Positions 47,096 through 56,946 of a stretch of 64,000 bases of DNA are shown here, one piece after another (the stretch's first letter is position 1; every line of letters starts with the position of its first letter). The DNA comes from Legionella saoudiensis. GTDB taxonomy: Bacteria; Pseudomonadota; Gammaproteobacteria; Legionellales; Legionellaceae. The position numbers and the translations under genes are program-made. The stretch covers positions 1-64,000 of the forward strand of contig NZ_LN901321.1 in assembly GCF_001465875.1 (NCBI RefSeq), in the 5' to 3' direction. The notes beneath the pieces are model-generated. The model saw only the letters and a list, made by a program, of their open reading frames with translations, searched no databases and was not told the DNA's origin.

Positions 47096-48169
47096 CTACG
47101 TTAATTGGGCTAACGCATCCAGGGTTTCTTGGTACAAAGTATCAACTAATTGGCTCGCATTCATACTGCGGATTAAATTGACACCTTGGCCTGCCCATAA
47201 GGATAAAAATTCTGCTTTGCCTAATTCGGCTGCTTTTTTTCGTATATCACGTGTAAACGCATTTTGTGCAGGGAAGGGTAAAATGGGTGACTGCTCCATT
47301 TCTTGCATAAAACGATTTGGTATTCCTCGTGCCCAGCGGCCGGAAAAAACGCGGGTAAGTTGGGTTCCCTGGTGGGCATTCTTTAATGCATCTCGATAAG
47401 CAGCAGTTGTTCCAGCTTCATCACATAATAAAAAGGCGGTGCCTAGCTGTACTGCTTGAGCCCCCAAGAGGAGTGCAGCAACAATGCCGCGCCCATCCAT
47501 AATACCGCCGCTTGAGACTACCGGGATTTCTAAGGTCTGCGATAAAATGCGGGTTAAGGCAAAGGTCCCTATTAATGAATCATGTTGCTCTGGAGTAAAG
47601 GTGCCACGATGTCCACCGGCTTCTGCACCTTGGGCAATTACGGCATCTACTCCATATTCTTGGAGAATTAACCCCTCTTCTAAAGTGGTTGCAGTGCCCA
47701 TAGTAAAGATTTTTTGTCGGTGGCATTCTTGCAACAGTTCTTTTTTTATGAGGCCAAAGGTATAGCTTAATACGGCAGGTCGGCAGCGCAAAACGCTTGC
47801 GAATTGCTCTTCAAAATTTTCGCTGAAAGGTGCTTTTATCGTGGGTGCAATGAGGCCAAGTTCTTGCCGATAAGCTTGGGTGGCCTTGCACGCTGCATCA
47901 ATCGCTTCTTGGCTTAAATTAGGCATGTTTGCTGGAGCAAATAGATTAACGCCAAACGGACGTTGGGTGAGTTTTTGTGTTTCTTTAATTGTTTGTTCAA
48001 TGCTTTGAGGAGATAAATAAGCCACTCCCAAAGAACCTAAACCGCCAGCATTTGAGACGGCAGCAACTAGTGCTGGAGTGGTTGGGCCTCCGCCCATAGG
48101 GGCTTGGATAAGCGGCCATTTTATACCTAATTGCGTGCAGAATGAGTTGTGAAGTAGCTTATTGGGCAT
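47096..48169 (-). CDS. Nitronate monooxygenase family protein
   Basis: This is a 357-residue FMN TIM-barrel protein of the nitronate monooxygenase (2-nitropropane dioxygenase) family: WPLIQAPMGGGPTTPALVAAVSNAGGLGSLG, then AVIAQGAEAGGHRGTF with the expected catalytic His, and VVSSGGIMDGRGIVAALLLGAQAVQLGTAFL. It would detoxify nitronates such as propionate-3-nitronate. The alpha/beta hydrolase gene lies 26 bases upstream on the same strand. Confidence 0.9.
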   Translation of the reverse strand: MPNKLLHNSFCTQLGIKWPLIQAPMGGGPTTPALVAAVSNAGGLGSLGVAYLSPQSIEQTIKETQKLTQRPFGVNLFAPANMPNLSQEAIDAACKATQAYRQELGLIAPTIKAPFSENFEEQFASVLRCRPAVLSYTFGLIKKELLQECHRQKIFTMGTATTLEEGLILQEYGVDAVIAQGAEAGGHRGTFTPEQHDSLIGTFALTRILSQTLEIPVVSSGGIMDGRGIVAALLLGAQAVQLGTAFLLCDEAGTTAAYRDALKNAHQGTQLTRVFSGRWARGIPNRFMQEMEQSPILPFPAQNAFTRDIRKKAAELGKAEFLSLWAGQGVNLIRSMNASQLVDTLYQETLDALAQLT

Positions 48170-48195
48170 AATTGTGCCTCCTTTCGTACATGCTA

Positions 48196-49188
48196 TTAAT
48201 TTGTTTTCCTTTTAGCCAATAATCCATTAAAAAAGTAATTAATACGTTGTTCTAACCAACACTTAGATTGATGTTTATTTTTGCCCGTAATAAAACCTAC
48301 ATGCCCGCCATGTTGACTTAACTCCAATATTACATTTTCAGAAAGCTCGCTAACGCCAGGAATCGTTGCAGGAGTCATAAAGGGATCATCTAAGGCATGA
48401 ATAATTAAGGTGGGTACGGTGATGCCGTTGAGATATTGCCGAGAGCTCGCTTTTTGATAATAGTCTTCTACGCTGGCGAATCCATGTAAAGGGGCAGTGA
48501 TTTGTTGATCAAAATCATAAAGCGTTTTTAGGCTAAGTAAGCGCTCCTCAGTGATAGGCAATTGGCAGTTTACAATATCCAGTTTTTGCAAAAATACCGC
48601 GCGCAAGCGTTGTAATAAGTTGGCTTGATATACTCGGGCGAATCCTTTATTAATATGGCTTACTACATCATGCAACTGAAAAGGGACGGATACGGCAACG
48701 GCTGCATCAATTAGTGCCTCTGAGCCTGACTCACCAAGCCATTTCAGCAGCACATTGCCTCCAAGGGAAATTCCAACTGCTGCTTTTGGGGTTTTAGGTT
48801 CCCTGGTTTTTAACAGCTCAAGAACATAGGATAAATCTGCGGTATCTCCTCCGTGATAGGCACGAGGCAGACGATTGGGTTCGCCGCTGGCTCCACGAAA
48901 ATGCATGAGCATTCCTCGATAACCGAATTTATTAAATGCAGCCAGGAGGCCGGCTACATAGGCGGAGTTAACACTGCCACCTAAACCATAAAGTAAGATT
49001 ACCAGCGGAGACTCGGAGCTGAGTCCATTAATTGCCCAGGCCAGATCAATAAAATCTCCATCGGGTAACTCAATACGCTCATTGAAATCAATGGGTGCCT
49101 GTAAACGGTTAGTCAGGGTACGATACAATGTTTGACCATGTTTGTTTGTTAGCCACCAAGCAGGCTTGAACTCACTATGAATAATCAC
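48196..49188 (-). CDS. YheT-like alpha/beta hydrolase
   Basis: This is a 330-residue serine hydrolase of the YheT/ABHD1-3 group. The nucleophile elbow is VGISLGGNV (GxSxG); the Asp lies in HALDDPFM and the His in SQHGGHVGFI, completing the triad. FKPAWWLTNKHGQTLYRTL near the start is typical of this group. It has no membrane segment. Its substrate is not known; relatives act on esters or lipids. Confidence 0.9.
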   Translation of the reverse strand: MIIHSEFKPAWWLTNKHGQTLYRTLTNRLQAPIDFNERIELPDGDFIDLAWAINGLSSESPLVILLYGLGGSVNSAYVAGLLAAFNKFGYRGMLMHFRGASGEPNRLPRAYHGGDTADLSYVLELLKTREPKTPKAAVGISLGGNVLLKWLGESGSEALIDAAVAVSVPFQLHDVVSHINKGFARVYQANLLQRLRAVFLQKLDIVNCQLPITEERLLSLKTLYDFDQQITAPLHGFASVEDYYQKASSRQYLNGITVPTLIIHALDDPFMTPATIPGVSELSENVILELSQHGGHVGFITGKNKHQSKCWLEQRINYFFNGLLAKRKTN

Positions 49189-49273
49189 GATACAACATCC
49201 AAAAAGTTGTTCTTATCTATTTAGTATAAATTTAAAACAACAAGAAATAAAATTGCTGCAACTCACATTGTGG

Positions 49274-50713
49274 CTATTCAGAAGTAAATTTACAATCCAT
49301 CAATGGGATAGCCTTAGTTTTATTTATCCACTTATGCCCCAACCAAATGCATATAAATAAGGGAATGCATAGGTATGAAATCAGTAAACCATACCAGTCA
49401 ATCGGATTTGCTATAAGTGCTGAATAGTTTTGTCCTCCGATAACAATCGTACATAAGACAAAGGCACAGATAGGCCCAAAAGGATAGGCTTTTGCGACAT
49501 AGGGAAGTTTTGATAGGTCTTTGCCCTGGCGTATATAGGCTTTGCGAAAACGATAATGACTAACAGCAATTCCCATCCAGGCAATGAATCCGGAGAGACT
49601 GGTGGCATTAAGTAGCCAAAAATAAACAGTACCATTGCCAAAGATTGAGGATAAAAAGGCTAAAATGGCCACGCTACTGGTTAATGCTAAAGCATAAATA
49701 GGTATGCCTCGATGGTTTACGGTAGAAAAAATTCGTGGCATATGGCCTTCTTTGGCTAGATACCACATCATTCTGCTACTTATATACATGCCCGTATTGG
49801 CAGTAGAAATAATGGCAATGAGGATAACAGCGTTGACGATACTTGCCGCAAAAGTTTCATGATATTGTTTGAGCACTAAGGTAAAGGGGCTGGTTATCAC
49901 ATCCTCAGTGGCAAGTTGTGGTGCATTATAGGGTAGTAATAAGCTAATAATGAAAATGGATAAGATATAGAATATTAAAATTCGCCAGAAAACCATCTTA
50001 ATGGCTTTCGGGATATTTTTTCGGGGCTCACTACTTTCTCCTGCCGCGATACCAATGAGCTCTGTGCCCTGAAATGAAAATCCAGCCACCACAAAAGCTC
50101 CGATTATTCCGCCCCAACCTCCATGGAAAGGGCCATCGCCAATATTCCAGTTGTGGAAACCTCCAGTTTGCTGGCCAGCAATGCCGGTCACTAAAAAAAA
50201 GCCAGTGACAATAAAGAGTACTACTACGGTAATTTTAATAAACGATAACCAGTACTCTACTTCACCAAAAGTCTTGGTGGAGATGGCATTAAACCCAATA
50301 ATTAAAAAGGAAAAAATAGAGCACCAAATTAAGGGAGAACTATCGGGAAACCAATAACGCATAATCAAAGCTGCTGCGGAAATTTCTGAGGCAATATAAA
50401 TGGCATAGCTATACCAATAGTTCCATCCCAAAGCATAGCCGAGAGATGGGTCGCAAAATTCGGAGGCATAAACATAAAAGGAGCCTGTAGTAGGCATTAG
50501 TGCAGCCATTTCACCTAGGCCTGTCATCAAAAAATAAACCATAATGGCCATGGTACAGTAGGCGAGCAGGGTGCCTCCAGGGCCTGCTAAGGCTAGGGCA
50601 TTACCGCTGGCTAAAAAAATACCTGTGCCAATTGAGCCCCCCAAGGTAATCATGACTAAAACACGAGCGCTAAATTGCCGCTGTAAGGTGGGTTCTGGAG
50701 TTAATTCCTGCAT
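49274..50713 (-). CDS. Amino-acid permease (APC family)
   Basis: This is a 12-helix amino-acid/proton carrier. The first helix has VMITLGGSIGTGIFLASGNALALAGPGG, the substrate-site signature; SEFCDPSLGYALGWNYWYSYAIYIASE and FQGTELIGIAAGESSEPRKNIPKA follow. It is close to the AroP/LysP/GabP type. The start at 50713 (MQELTPEP) is chosen because AAGGA lies six bases upstream, rather than the in-frame ATG at 50755. It lies 44 bases after the Rieske oxygenase gene, so the permease probably imports that enzyme's substrate or a related amine. Confidence 0.88.
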   Translation of the reverse strand: MQELTPEPTLQRQFSARVLVMITLGGSIGTGIFLASGNALALAGPGGTLLAYCTMAIMVYFLMTGLGEMAALMPTTGSFYVYASEFCDPSLGYALGWNYWYSYAIYIASEISAAALIMRYWFPDSSPLIWCSIFSFLIIGFNAISTKTFGEVEYWLSFIKITVVVLFIVTGFFLVTGIAGQQTGGFHNWNIGDGPFHGGWGGIIGAFVVAGFSFQGTELIGIAAGESSEPRKNIPKAIKMVFWRILIFYILSIFIISLLLPYNAPQLATEDVITSPFTLVLKQYHETFAASIVNAVILIAIISTANTGMYISSRMMWYLAKEGHMPRIFSTVNHRGIPIYALALTSSVAILAFLSSIFGNGTVYFWLLNATSLSGFIAWMGIAVSHYRFRKAYIRQGKDLSKLPYVAKAYPFGPICAFVLCTIVIGGQNYSALIANPIDWYGLLISYLCIPLFICIWLGHKWINKTKAIPLMDCKFTSE

Positions 50714-50757
50714 TATCAATCCTTGTATCTTGAGAGGAGAACGATCCCTCATCATTT

Positions 50758-51843
50758 TTAGTCATTAAGAAACTCACACAGTAGACGTTGGAAATGATGT
50801 GTTCCTTGTTCTTTAGTGGGGGAGAAACGTCCAGTATTGTAAAAACGTGAACGGATCCCTTTTTGTACTGACTCCACAACGGCCTCATCTTCTCGCTCGA
50901 CCTTATCCAGATCTCCTCCTGCTCCTTTGCCTAATTTTTCCGCATTCAGCACATACGTCAAAAATGAAACTTTAGTTAGCTCAGGTCCTAGCGGTTTGAC
51001 AATGTTAACAGAGCATCCCCAGGGGTAGAAGTTGAGCATCGTATTGGGGAATATCCAATAGTAATAGGCCGCGACTTGTTTGCCATAGTCAGGTGAGTCT
51101 TTCGGTATATCAAAGCTTTCTTCTCCTGGACTTGCTAAAGCCAGTTGCAAATTACAGTAGGGATATAATTCAGTGGTATAGGTTGTACAGTCGATGACTT
51201 TTCTTAATGAATGGTGTACAAAGGGTATATGTAGCGCTTCAAGATAATTTTCACAGTACAAAGCCCAATGTGCTTTGACTAGATAATCTCGAGAGCGATT
51301 GCTATCTAAACGCATTTTTTCCATTGGTAACCAGTAAAGACGCTCCTCTATTTCCCTAAATACATCATTGAATGGTATTTTAGGAGTTAATGAAGCAAAA
51401 AGAAAAGGAGATAATTCGCCATAGGGGATTTGCGGTAAATTATCTTTGGCTGATGGAAAATTGCAGGCTTTTTCAAATTCAGGCATATGCAAAAACTCCC
51501 CGCGTAAACTAAATCGGCGTCCATGATAAGCGCATTTAATTTTTTCCGCAGTGCAGGGTGCTTCAATGAGGATATTGCCTCGATGTGTGCAAACATTACT
51601 TAGACAGTGGATTTTATCATCATGGTCACGTGCAAATAATAAAGGCTCATCCAAAAGCCCTGGAAGCAGGGTAAAGGGGACTAGTTTGGCATCTAATTGT
51701 AAGTCTTCAGTACTTAAACAAAATTGCCAGGTCGTGGTGAATATTTTTTCTTTTGCTTGTTCGTACCAGTCTGCAGAAGTATAGAAATGAGCCGGCAGGG
51801 TGGATGCTTTTTCAATGTCGGGGTCAACATACAATCTATTCAT
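50758..51843 (-). CDS. Rieske-type ring-hydroxylating oxygenase alpha subunit
   Basis: This is a 361-residue oxygenase with both metal centres. The Rieske site is CTHRGN...CAYHGRRF (about residues 86-109). The mononuclear iron site is ENYLEALHIPFVHHSL, the N..E..H....H motif. Family members include choline and glycine-betaine oxygenases and aromatic dioxygenases; the sequence does not decide between them. The next gene on the same strand is an amino-acid permease, which favours an amine or amino-acid derivative as substrate. No reductase or ferredoxin gene is next to it. Confidence 0.87.
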   Translation of the reverse strand: MNRLYVDPDIEKASTLPAHFYTSADWYEQAKEKIFTTTWQFCLSTEDLQLDAKLVPFTLLPGLLDEPLLFARDHDDKIHCLSNVCTHRGNILIEAPCTAEKIKCAYHGRRFSLRGEFLHMPEFEKACNFPSAKDNLPQIPYGELSPFLFASLTPKIPFNDVFREIEERLYWLPMEKMRLDSNRSRDYLVKAHWALYCENYLEALHIPFVHHSLRKVIDCTTYTTELYPYCNLQLALASPGEESFDIPKDSPDYGKQVAAYYYWIFPNTMLNFYPWGCSVNIVKPLGPELTKVSFLTYVLNAEKLGKGAGGDLDKVEREDEAVVESVQKGIRSRFYNTGRFSPTKEQGTHHFQRLLCEFLND

Positions 51844-51859
51844 TACAAAAATCCCTTAA

Positions 51860-52951
51860 TTAATACTGTAGCCAATTCTTTTCTGGTATTCTTTCGCCAG
51901 AAATTGTCTCATAAGATTTAAAAATATCACCATCTTGAGACAATAAAATTGCTATAGGTCGAGTGGCTTCGAAATGGGCAAATATGATCATCATCATCAC
52001 CGTAATAGGTACGGAAAGAAACATTCCGAGAACACCCCAGATAGTGCCCCAAACTGTTAATGAGAGTAAAATGGCTAGGGGGCTTAAATTCAATGAGTTA
52101 CCAAGAAAACGAGGCTCAATTATGTTCCCGACAAGAAATTGTATGGAGCCAAGACCGATAATGATTTCTAGAAAATGAAGCCAGTCGGCAAACTGAACTA
52201 GAGCTAATGTCGCTGGGAAAAAAATGGCAATAATTGCACCGATATTAGGAATAAAGTTGAGAAAGAAAATAAGTAGGGCCCAAAATTCTGCGAAATCAAC
52301 CCCCACCCATTTCATAATGAACCAACTTGCTATTGCCGTAGCAATACTTAAAATCGATTTTAAGCCTAAGTAAATTTGGGTGTCATTAACAATGTGGGTC
52401 AAGATATTATTCACTAATTGTTGGTTTTCCAGTGAGGGAATTAGCGCATCGATCTTTCTTAGAAAGTAGTGTTGCTCTACAAATAAAAAAGCAACGTATA
52501 AGGCGATGAGTACGGTAGAGCTTGCTAGTGTAGTAAACACACCAGAGATTTTTAGAAGCATAGTTTGAATATTAATGGTCTTTATGATGTTATTTACATT
52601 GGTTAATACCTCAATGTGATAACGCGTATCAATACCATCAATGATAGACAATAAATGCTCTTGATAACGTCCAGATGCAAAAACAACGTTACTGACATTA
52701 TTAGAAATAATATTCACGAAGATGCTAATAAAAATTCCAGCAACACCAAAGGCTAAAATCATACTTAACCAATTTGGAAGTAGAACGCCAATCTTAGGAG
52801 TGCGTTGGATAATACCTCGGATGGTATTGAGAATGTGCCAAATGAAAATGGCTAAAACAACAGGTATCAAGATGCTGCTACCGACGATAAGAAAATAACC
52901 TACTATCCATACGATAACTAAGCTGGCTGCAAATCCAATAACGCGCCCCAT
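51860..52951 (-). CDS. AI-2E family permease
   Basis: This is a 363-residue polytopic membrane protein of the AI-2E/PerM family, with a pair of N-terminal helices, a long extracytoplasmic stretch (NVVFASGRYQEHLLSIIDGIDTRYH), and the family's C-terminal NFIPNIGAIIAIFFPATLALVQF and EPRFLGNSLNLSPLAILLSLTVWGTIWGVLGMFLSVPI. Members export signals or exchange ions; the substrate here is unknown. Confidence 0.9.
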   Translation of the reverse strand: MGRVIGFAASLVIVWIVGYFLIVGSSILIPVVLAIFIWHILNTIRGIIQRTPKIGVLLPNWLSMILAFGVAGIFISIFVNIISNNVSNVVFASGRYQEHLLSIIDGIDTRYHIEVLTNVNNIIKTINIQTMLLKISGVFTTLASSTVLIALYVAFLFVEQHYFLRKIDALIPSLENQQLVNNILTHIVNDTQIYLGLKSILSIATAIASWFIMKWVGVDFAEFWALLIFFLNFIPNIGAIIAIFFPATLALVQFADWLHFLEIIIGLGSIQFLVGNIIEPRFLGNSLNLSPLAILLSLTVWGTIWGVLGMFLSVPITVMMMIIFAHFEATRPIAILLSQDGDIFKSYETISGERIPEKNWLQY

Positions 52952-53095
52952 CGCTTTATCTCTTTTAAAGTGAACTCACGTTAATATACCTACTTTTTTT
53001 GAGCTGTGCTATGTTCGTAAGTGTTTAGAATGGTGTATTTTTTTTAAATGTCCTCATGGTTTACCAGTAAAACAACCACAGGGACCGTGCTTTTG

Positions 53096-53128
53096 AACTT
53101 CTGGGTTGCTCCGCCACTACGTTCCTGC
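53096..53128 (-). repeat. Dispersed repeat family B, copy next to a stop codon
   Basis: On the plus strand it reads TTCTGGGTTGCTCCGCCAC then TACGTTCCTGC, the complement of the family B unit. It directly abuts the stop codon of the GGDEF gene at 53129, so it is transcribed as the start of that message's 3' end. Confidence 0.65.
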
Positions 53129-54055
53129 TTAATTTCCACCAAAAACTCGATAAGAAGTCCCTGGGAGCGATTTCGCTTCATACATCGCCGCATCCGCTTG
53201 TAATAAGACAGACTCACTGCTGATATAACGATTATTATGGCAGTTAACAATACCAATACTAAGGGTTATGGGGAGTTCATTTCCCGATAAATTAAAAGGC
53301 GCATCCATCAAAGTAGCAATTTTTTGTGCGACAATTTCACTTTGATGAGGCTCCGAGAGGTTTTCGAGTAGGATTGCAAACTCGTCTCCGCCAAAACGTG
53401 CCACCACGTCATAGGAGCGCAACGATTGCCTTAAGCGAGAGCTTACTTCTTTTAGTAGTTTATCTCCAGCAATGTGCCCATAGGTATCATTTACTTGCTT
53501 GAATTTATCCAGATCAAGCAAGAGCACACTAATGATGCCTCCCAGTTGTCGCATTTTTGCCAGCGCAATTTCCAGGCGATTTTCAAAAAGCATACGATTG
53601 GCAAGGCCAGTTAGCATATCGAAATTGGCTCGAATAATAAGTACGTCTTCGAATTGTTTTCTTAATACCGCATATTGGATCGCACGTTTTATCAAATCAG
53701 CATCCAATTGATCTTTAAATAAATAATCTTGAGCTCCCTGCTTAATGGCTTCGAGAGCTAAGCGTTCGTCTTTGTAGCCGGTTAAAAAAATGATAGGCAG
53801 TTTGGGTGACATATTTTGGATACTATGCAATCCATTAAACCCATAAGAGTCAGGTAACGTACGATCTAACAATGCAACATCAAACTCTTGTTCGGATACA
53901 ATCTTTAGTGCTTCACCAATTGTCGCTGCTCGTTCCAATATATGAGCTTGGGGCATAGCCTGCTGTAATACCCTGCTAATAATCATGGTATCGCCGACTG
54001 AGTCTTCGATGAGGAGGATTTTTAGCGGATTAGAGGCAGATGAATCGTGCATCAT
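53129..54055 (-). CDS. Response regulator with GGDEF domain
   Basis: This is a 308-residue diguanylate cyclase under receiver control. The receiver has the acidic pair in LLIEDSV (about 15-20), the phosphoacceptor Asp64 in LLDRTLPD and the Lys in LFKDQ. The GGDEF domain has DLDKFK (181-186) for metal and an intact GGDEF at 222-226; the feedback I-site RxxD (RSYD, 213-216) lies exactly five residues before it. It is therefore likely to make cyclic-di-GMP and to be product-inhibited. The histidine kinase lies 94 bases upstream on the same strand and is the likely partner. Confidence 0.93.
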   Translation of the reverse strand: MMHDSSASNPLKILLIEDSVGDTMIISRVLQQAMPQAHILERAATIGEALKIVSEQEFDVALLDRTLPDSYGFNGLHSIQNMSPKLPIIFLTGYKDERLALEAIKQGAQDYLFKDQLDADLIKRAIQYAVLRKQFEDVLIIRANFDMLTGLANRMLFENRLEIALAKMRQLGGIISVLLLDLDKFKQVNDTYGHIAGDKLLKEVSSRLRQSLRSYDVVARFGGDEFAILLENLSEPHQSEIVAQKIATLMDAPFNLSGNELPITLSIGIVNCHNNRYISSESVLLQADAAMYEAKSLPGTSYRVFGGN

Positions 54056-54149
54056 GTTTTCCTATGTTATTTAACATATCCGTAGGTGTCGTTTGCACTG
54101 CGAAGACATCAAAGTATTTTAGCTGCTATTATAATACTAGTCCTCTTAT

Positions 54150-56297
54150 TTAGGCATGTAAACCGTTATTGTGTTTTGGAAGGGTAAGGGTAAAGTTGCT
54201 GCCAATTCCTAGCCTTGATGATACTGATAAAGAGCCATGATGATATTCAGCGATTTTTTTACAAATGGATAGACCAAGTCCGCTTCCTTTAATTGACTCC
54301 CATGCATGCAGACGTCGAAATGGTTCAAAAATTTCTTTAATAAATTGCTCATCAATTCCAAGCCCATTGTCTTGGATGTTGATTTTCCAGTTAGGGTCCG
54401 CATCCTCTACGCCAATATGAATAATAGGAACATTACCTGCAGGCTGGTATTTTATGGCATTAGTAATTAGGTTTTGCAGTACGCGCATAATTTGCATGGG
54501 GTTGCCGTAAAGCATGGGCATAGGATCATGGGTTATTTGCGCTTTTTGCTCTTCAATTAATGCTTTGATATTTTCCAAGGCATTATTTAAGATGTTTTCC
54601 CCATCAAAAAGAATACTCTTAGCATCCTCATGAACACGAGAATAAGTAAGTAAATCATTAATTACCTCACGCATACGAAGGCCTGCATTGGTCATAATTT
54701 TTAAATACTCTTTGCCCTCATCGTCAAGTTTATCCTGTTTTTCGGTTAATAAAAGGTCGCCGAAATTATTAATCACACGTATAGGCTCTTGCAAATCATG
54801 GGAGGCAACATACGCAAATCGCTCTAGTTCCGCGTTTGAACTTTCTAAGGCTTGCAGGAGCTTTTTGTTTGCTGCCTCTGCCTTTTTGCGATAGGAAATA
54901 TTTTGCACTAATGAAACAAAGTATTTGGGGGCGCCCTCGTTATCCCACACTAGGGAAACACTTAGTAACCCCCAGACAATATGACCATCTTTATGAATAT
55001 ACCTTTTTTCCATTTGATAGCTATCTATTTGTTTATTGAGCATCAAAAGTACATTTTCTAGATCGGTTTCTAAATCATCGGGATGCGTTAGCGTTTGAAA
55101 ATCGCTTTGCAATAATTCTTCTTCCGTATATCCAAGCATGGAGCAAATGGATTGATTTACTTTTAACCACTTGCCAGTAGGAGAAATTAATGCCATCCCA
55201 GTCGAAGCATGTTGCATGGCAGAGCGGAAGATTTCTTCACTGGCTTTGGTTGCATCTTCTTCCGCTTTGCGTTCAGTAATGTCTCGGGCAATAGTAGTAA
55301 GGCAAACCGGCTCTCCCATTGCATTTCGGTGTAAGCTTACGGATTGCAGTACGGGAATTTCTCGGCCACTCCGATGTAATAAAGCCAACTCCCCAGTCCA
55401 AAACCCTTTTTCAAAGGCACTAGGTATTACTTCATTAATTACTTTTTGTATGGCCCACTGAGGATGCATGTCAGAAATTTTTAGCGGTGACATATCATAA
55501 TCATCGGGTAGACCAACCATTCGTTTGGCACTGCGATTATGATAGAGTAAATTTCCTTGTAAATCGGCAATGCCTACAAAATCGGAGGATTCCTCGATTA
55601 GCGCAATCAGTCTGGAATGTTCTTCCTCCATTTTGCGGTTTTCTGTGACATCCCGAGTTATATTCACAAATCCGGCTAATCTTTTTTTATCATTGTAGAT
55701 AGGTTCTATTAAAACATGTGCCCAAAAAGGGCTGCCATCTCGGCGAATCCGTATTCCCTCTCCTTCAAATTTCCCTTGTTTTTGTGCTGTAGTTATCACA
55801 TTTAAGGGAACACCTCTAACTGCATCTTCCCGAGAATAAAACAAAGAAAAGTGCTTGCCTATGATTTCTTTGTCCGAATATCCATAAACTCGTTGGGCAC
55901 CAATATTCCAGCTTTTTATATGTCCTAAAGGCGTTAGGGTGAAAATCGCATTGTCTTTGATGCTATCTAAAATTATTTTATAGCGCTGTTCATTATCAAA
56001 CAGTGATTTACTTTTTTCGTGTGATTTAAGTATTAAATACATACACACCGCCATGAGAACAGTTATCAGTAAGCAAAAAGTAAAAATAAGCAGTACAACC
56101 TGGAGGGCAGCAGAAGATTCCCCTATCCAACGGTGCAGGGTAATTAATGAAAAACTCATCACAATAATCAAGCATAAGAAGATAATCCATGCCCATGCGT
56201 TGAGTTTTCTATAATTTACTTCGCTCATCATTTTCCAAGGATTCATAAGAAGATTATTTTTTATATATTGAGGGCACTTTTTCTCCAAAAGCTCCAT
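54150..56297 (-). CDS. PAS-domain sensor histidine kinase
   Basis: This is a 715-residue inner-membrane sensor kinase. Two membrane helices (about 34-54 and 66-90) enclose a very short periplasmic loop, so sensing is probably cytoplasmic or within the membrane. Three PAS domains follow (about 102-222, 228-345, 354-472), joined by PAC-type linkers. The HisKA domain has His500 (SHDLQEPIR); the ATPase has the N box NLITNAIKY (609-617), DNGLGID (643-649) and GSGLGLSI (671-678). The C-terminal half resembles phytochrome-like kinases. The next gene is the GGDEF response regulator. Confidence 0.92.
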   Translation of the reverse strand: MELLEKKCPQYIKNNLLMNPWKMMSEVNYRKLNAWAWIIFLCLIIVMSFSLITLHRWIGESSAALQVVLLIFTFCLLITVLMAVCMYLILKSHEKSKSLFDNEQRYKIILDSIKDNAIFTLTPLGHIKSWNIGAQRVYGYSDKEIIGKHFSLFYSREDAVRGVPLNVITTAQKQGKFEGEGIRIRRDGSPFWAHVLIEPIYNDKKRLAGFVNITRDVTENRKMEEEHSRLIALIEESSDFVGIADLQGNLLYHNRSAKRMVGLPDDYDMSPLKISDMHPQWAIQKVINEVIPSAFEKGFWTGELALLHRSGREIPVLQSVSLHRNAMGEPVCLTTIARDITERKAEEDATKASEEIFRSAMQHASTGMALISPTGKWLKVNQSICSMLGYTEEELLQSDFQTLTHPDDLETDLENVLLMLNKQIDSYQMEKRYIHKDGHIVWGLLSVSLVWDNEGAPKYFVSLVQNISYRKKAEAANKKLLQALESSNAELERFAYVASHDLQEPIRVINNFGDLLLTEKQDKLDDEGKEYLKIMTNAGLRMREVINDLLTYSRVHEDAKSILFDGENILNNALENIKALIEEQKAQITHDPMPMLYGNPMQIMRVLQNLITNAIKYQPAGNVPIIHIGVEDADPNWKINIQDNGLGIDEQFIKEIFEPFRRLHAWESIKGSGLGLSICKKIAEYHHGSLSVSSRLGIGSNFTLTLPKHNNGLHA

Positions 56298-56421
56298 TGA
56301 TAATGGACATCAAATATGGAGGGATCCTATTTTAAGCTTAGCAGGATATTAATCAATTTATGCATTTTAAATAAAATATGGTCTATATTTATTTATGTAA
56401 ACTACGGATATGGAGTTCCAA

Positions 56422-56946
56422 ATGAAGAAGAATAATTCAGCAATTAAGTATATTAGTTTAAGCCATTTTGTTATTGCGTTATTTTTGTTTGCTAGTCCTT
56501 TAGCAGGAGCCTATGCCGCATGTTGCGCAGGCCATGGTGGGGTCGCTTCATGTAATAAGGCTACAGGCGTTCAGATGTGTAAAGATGGTACTGCTTCACC
56601 AACCTGTACTTGTCCTAAATCAAAAACTACGAAGAAGAACGTTGCGCCTAAAACAACAAGCGCTACAGTCCCCGCAACAACCACCACAAAAAATAAAACA
56701 ACCAAAACAGTTCCTGCAACCACTAAGAGCACCACAAAGTCAACAACGACAAAACCCAAAAGTAGTTGGTGGGGTGGTAAATCAAAATCTACAACAACAA
56801 CCCCTGTAACTACAAAGGGAACTACAACTTCAGGAAGTGCTAGAGGTTGTTGCTCTAACCATGGTGGTATTGCTCAGTGTGACAAGTCAACTGGCCACCA
56901 ATTATGTAAAGATGGCACACAATCACCATCCTGTACTTGCCGCTAA
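56422..56946 (+). CDS. Secreted protein with twin Cys/HGG motifs
   Basis: This is a 174-residue exported protein. A signal peptide (residues about 1-32, ending AYA) is followed by a 32-residue Cys motif, CC..HGG...C........CKDGT.SP.C.C (34-65). A Thr/Lys-rich linker of about 75 residues comes next, then a second copy with identical spacing at 143-174, the very end. The six cysteines of each copy probably form disulfides or bind metal. Function is unknown. The start at 56422 is set by GGAG six bases upstream. It is convergent with the P-type ATPase gene; their stop codons overlap. Confidence 0.82.
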   Translation: MKKNNSAIKYISLSHFVIALFLFASPLAGAYAACCAGHGGVASCNKATGVQMCKDGTASPTCTCPKSKTTKKNVAPKTTSATVPATTTTKNKTTKTVPATTKSTTKSTTTKPKSSWWGGKSKSTTTTPVTTKGTTTSGSARGCCSNHGGIAQCDKSTGHQLCKDGTQSPSCTCR

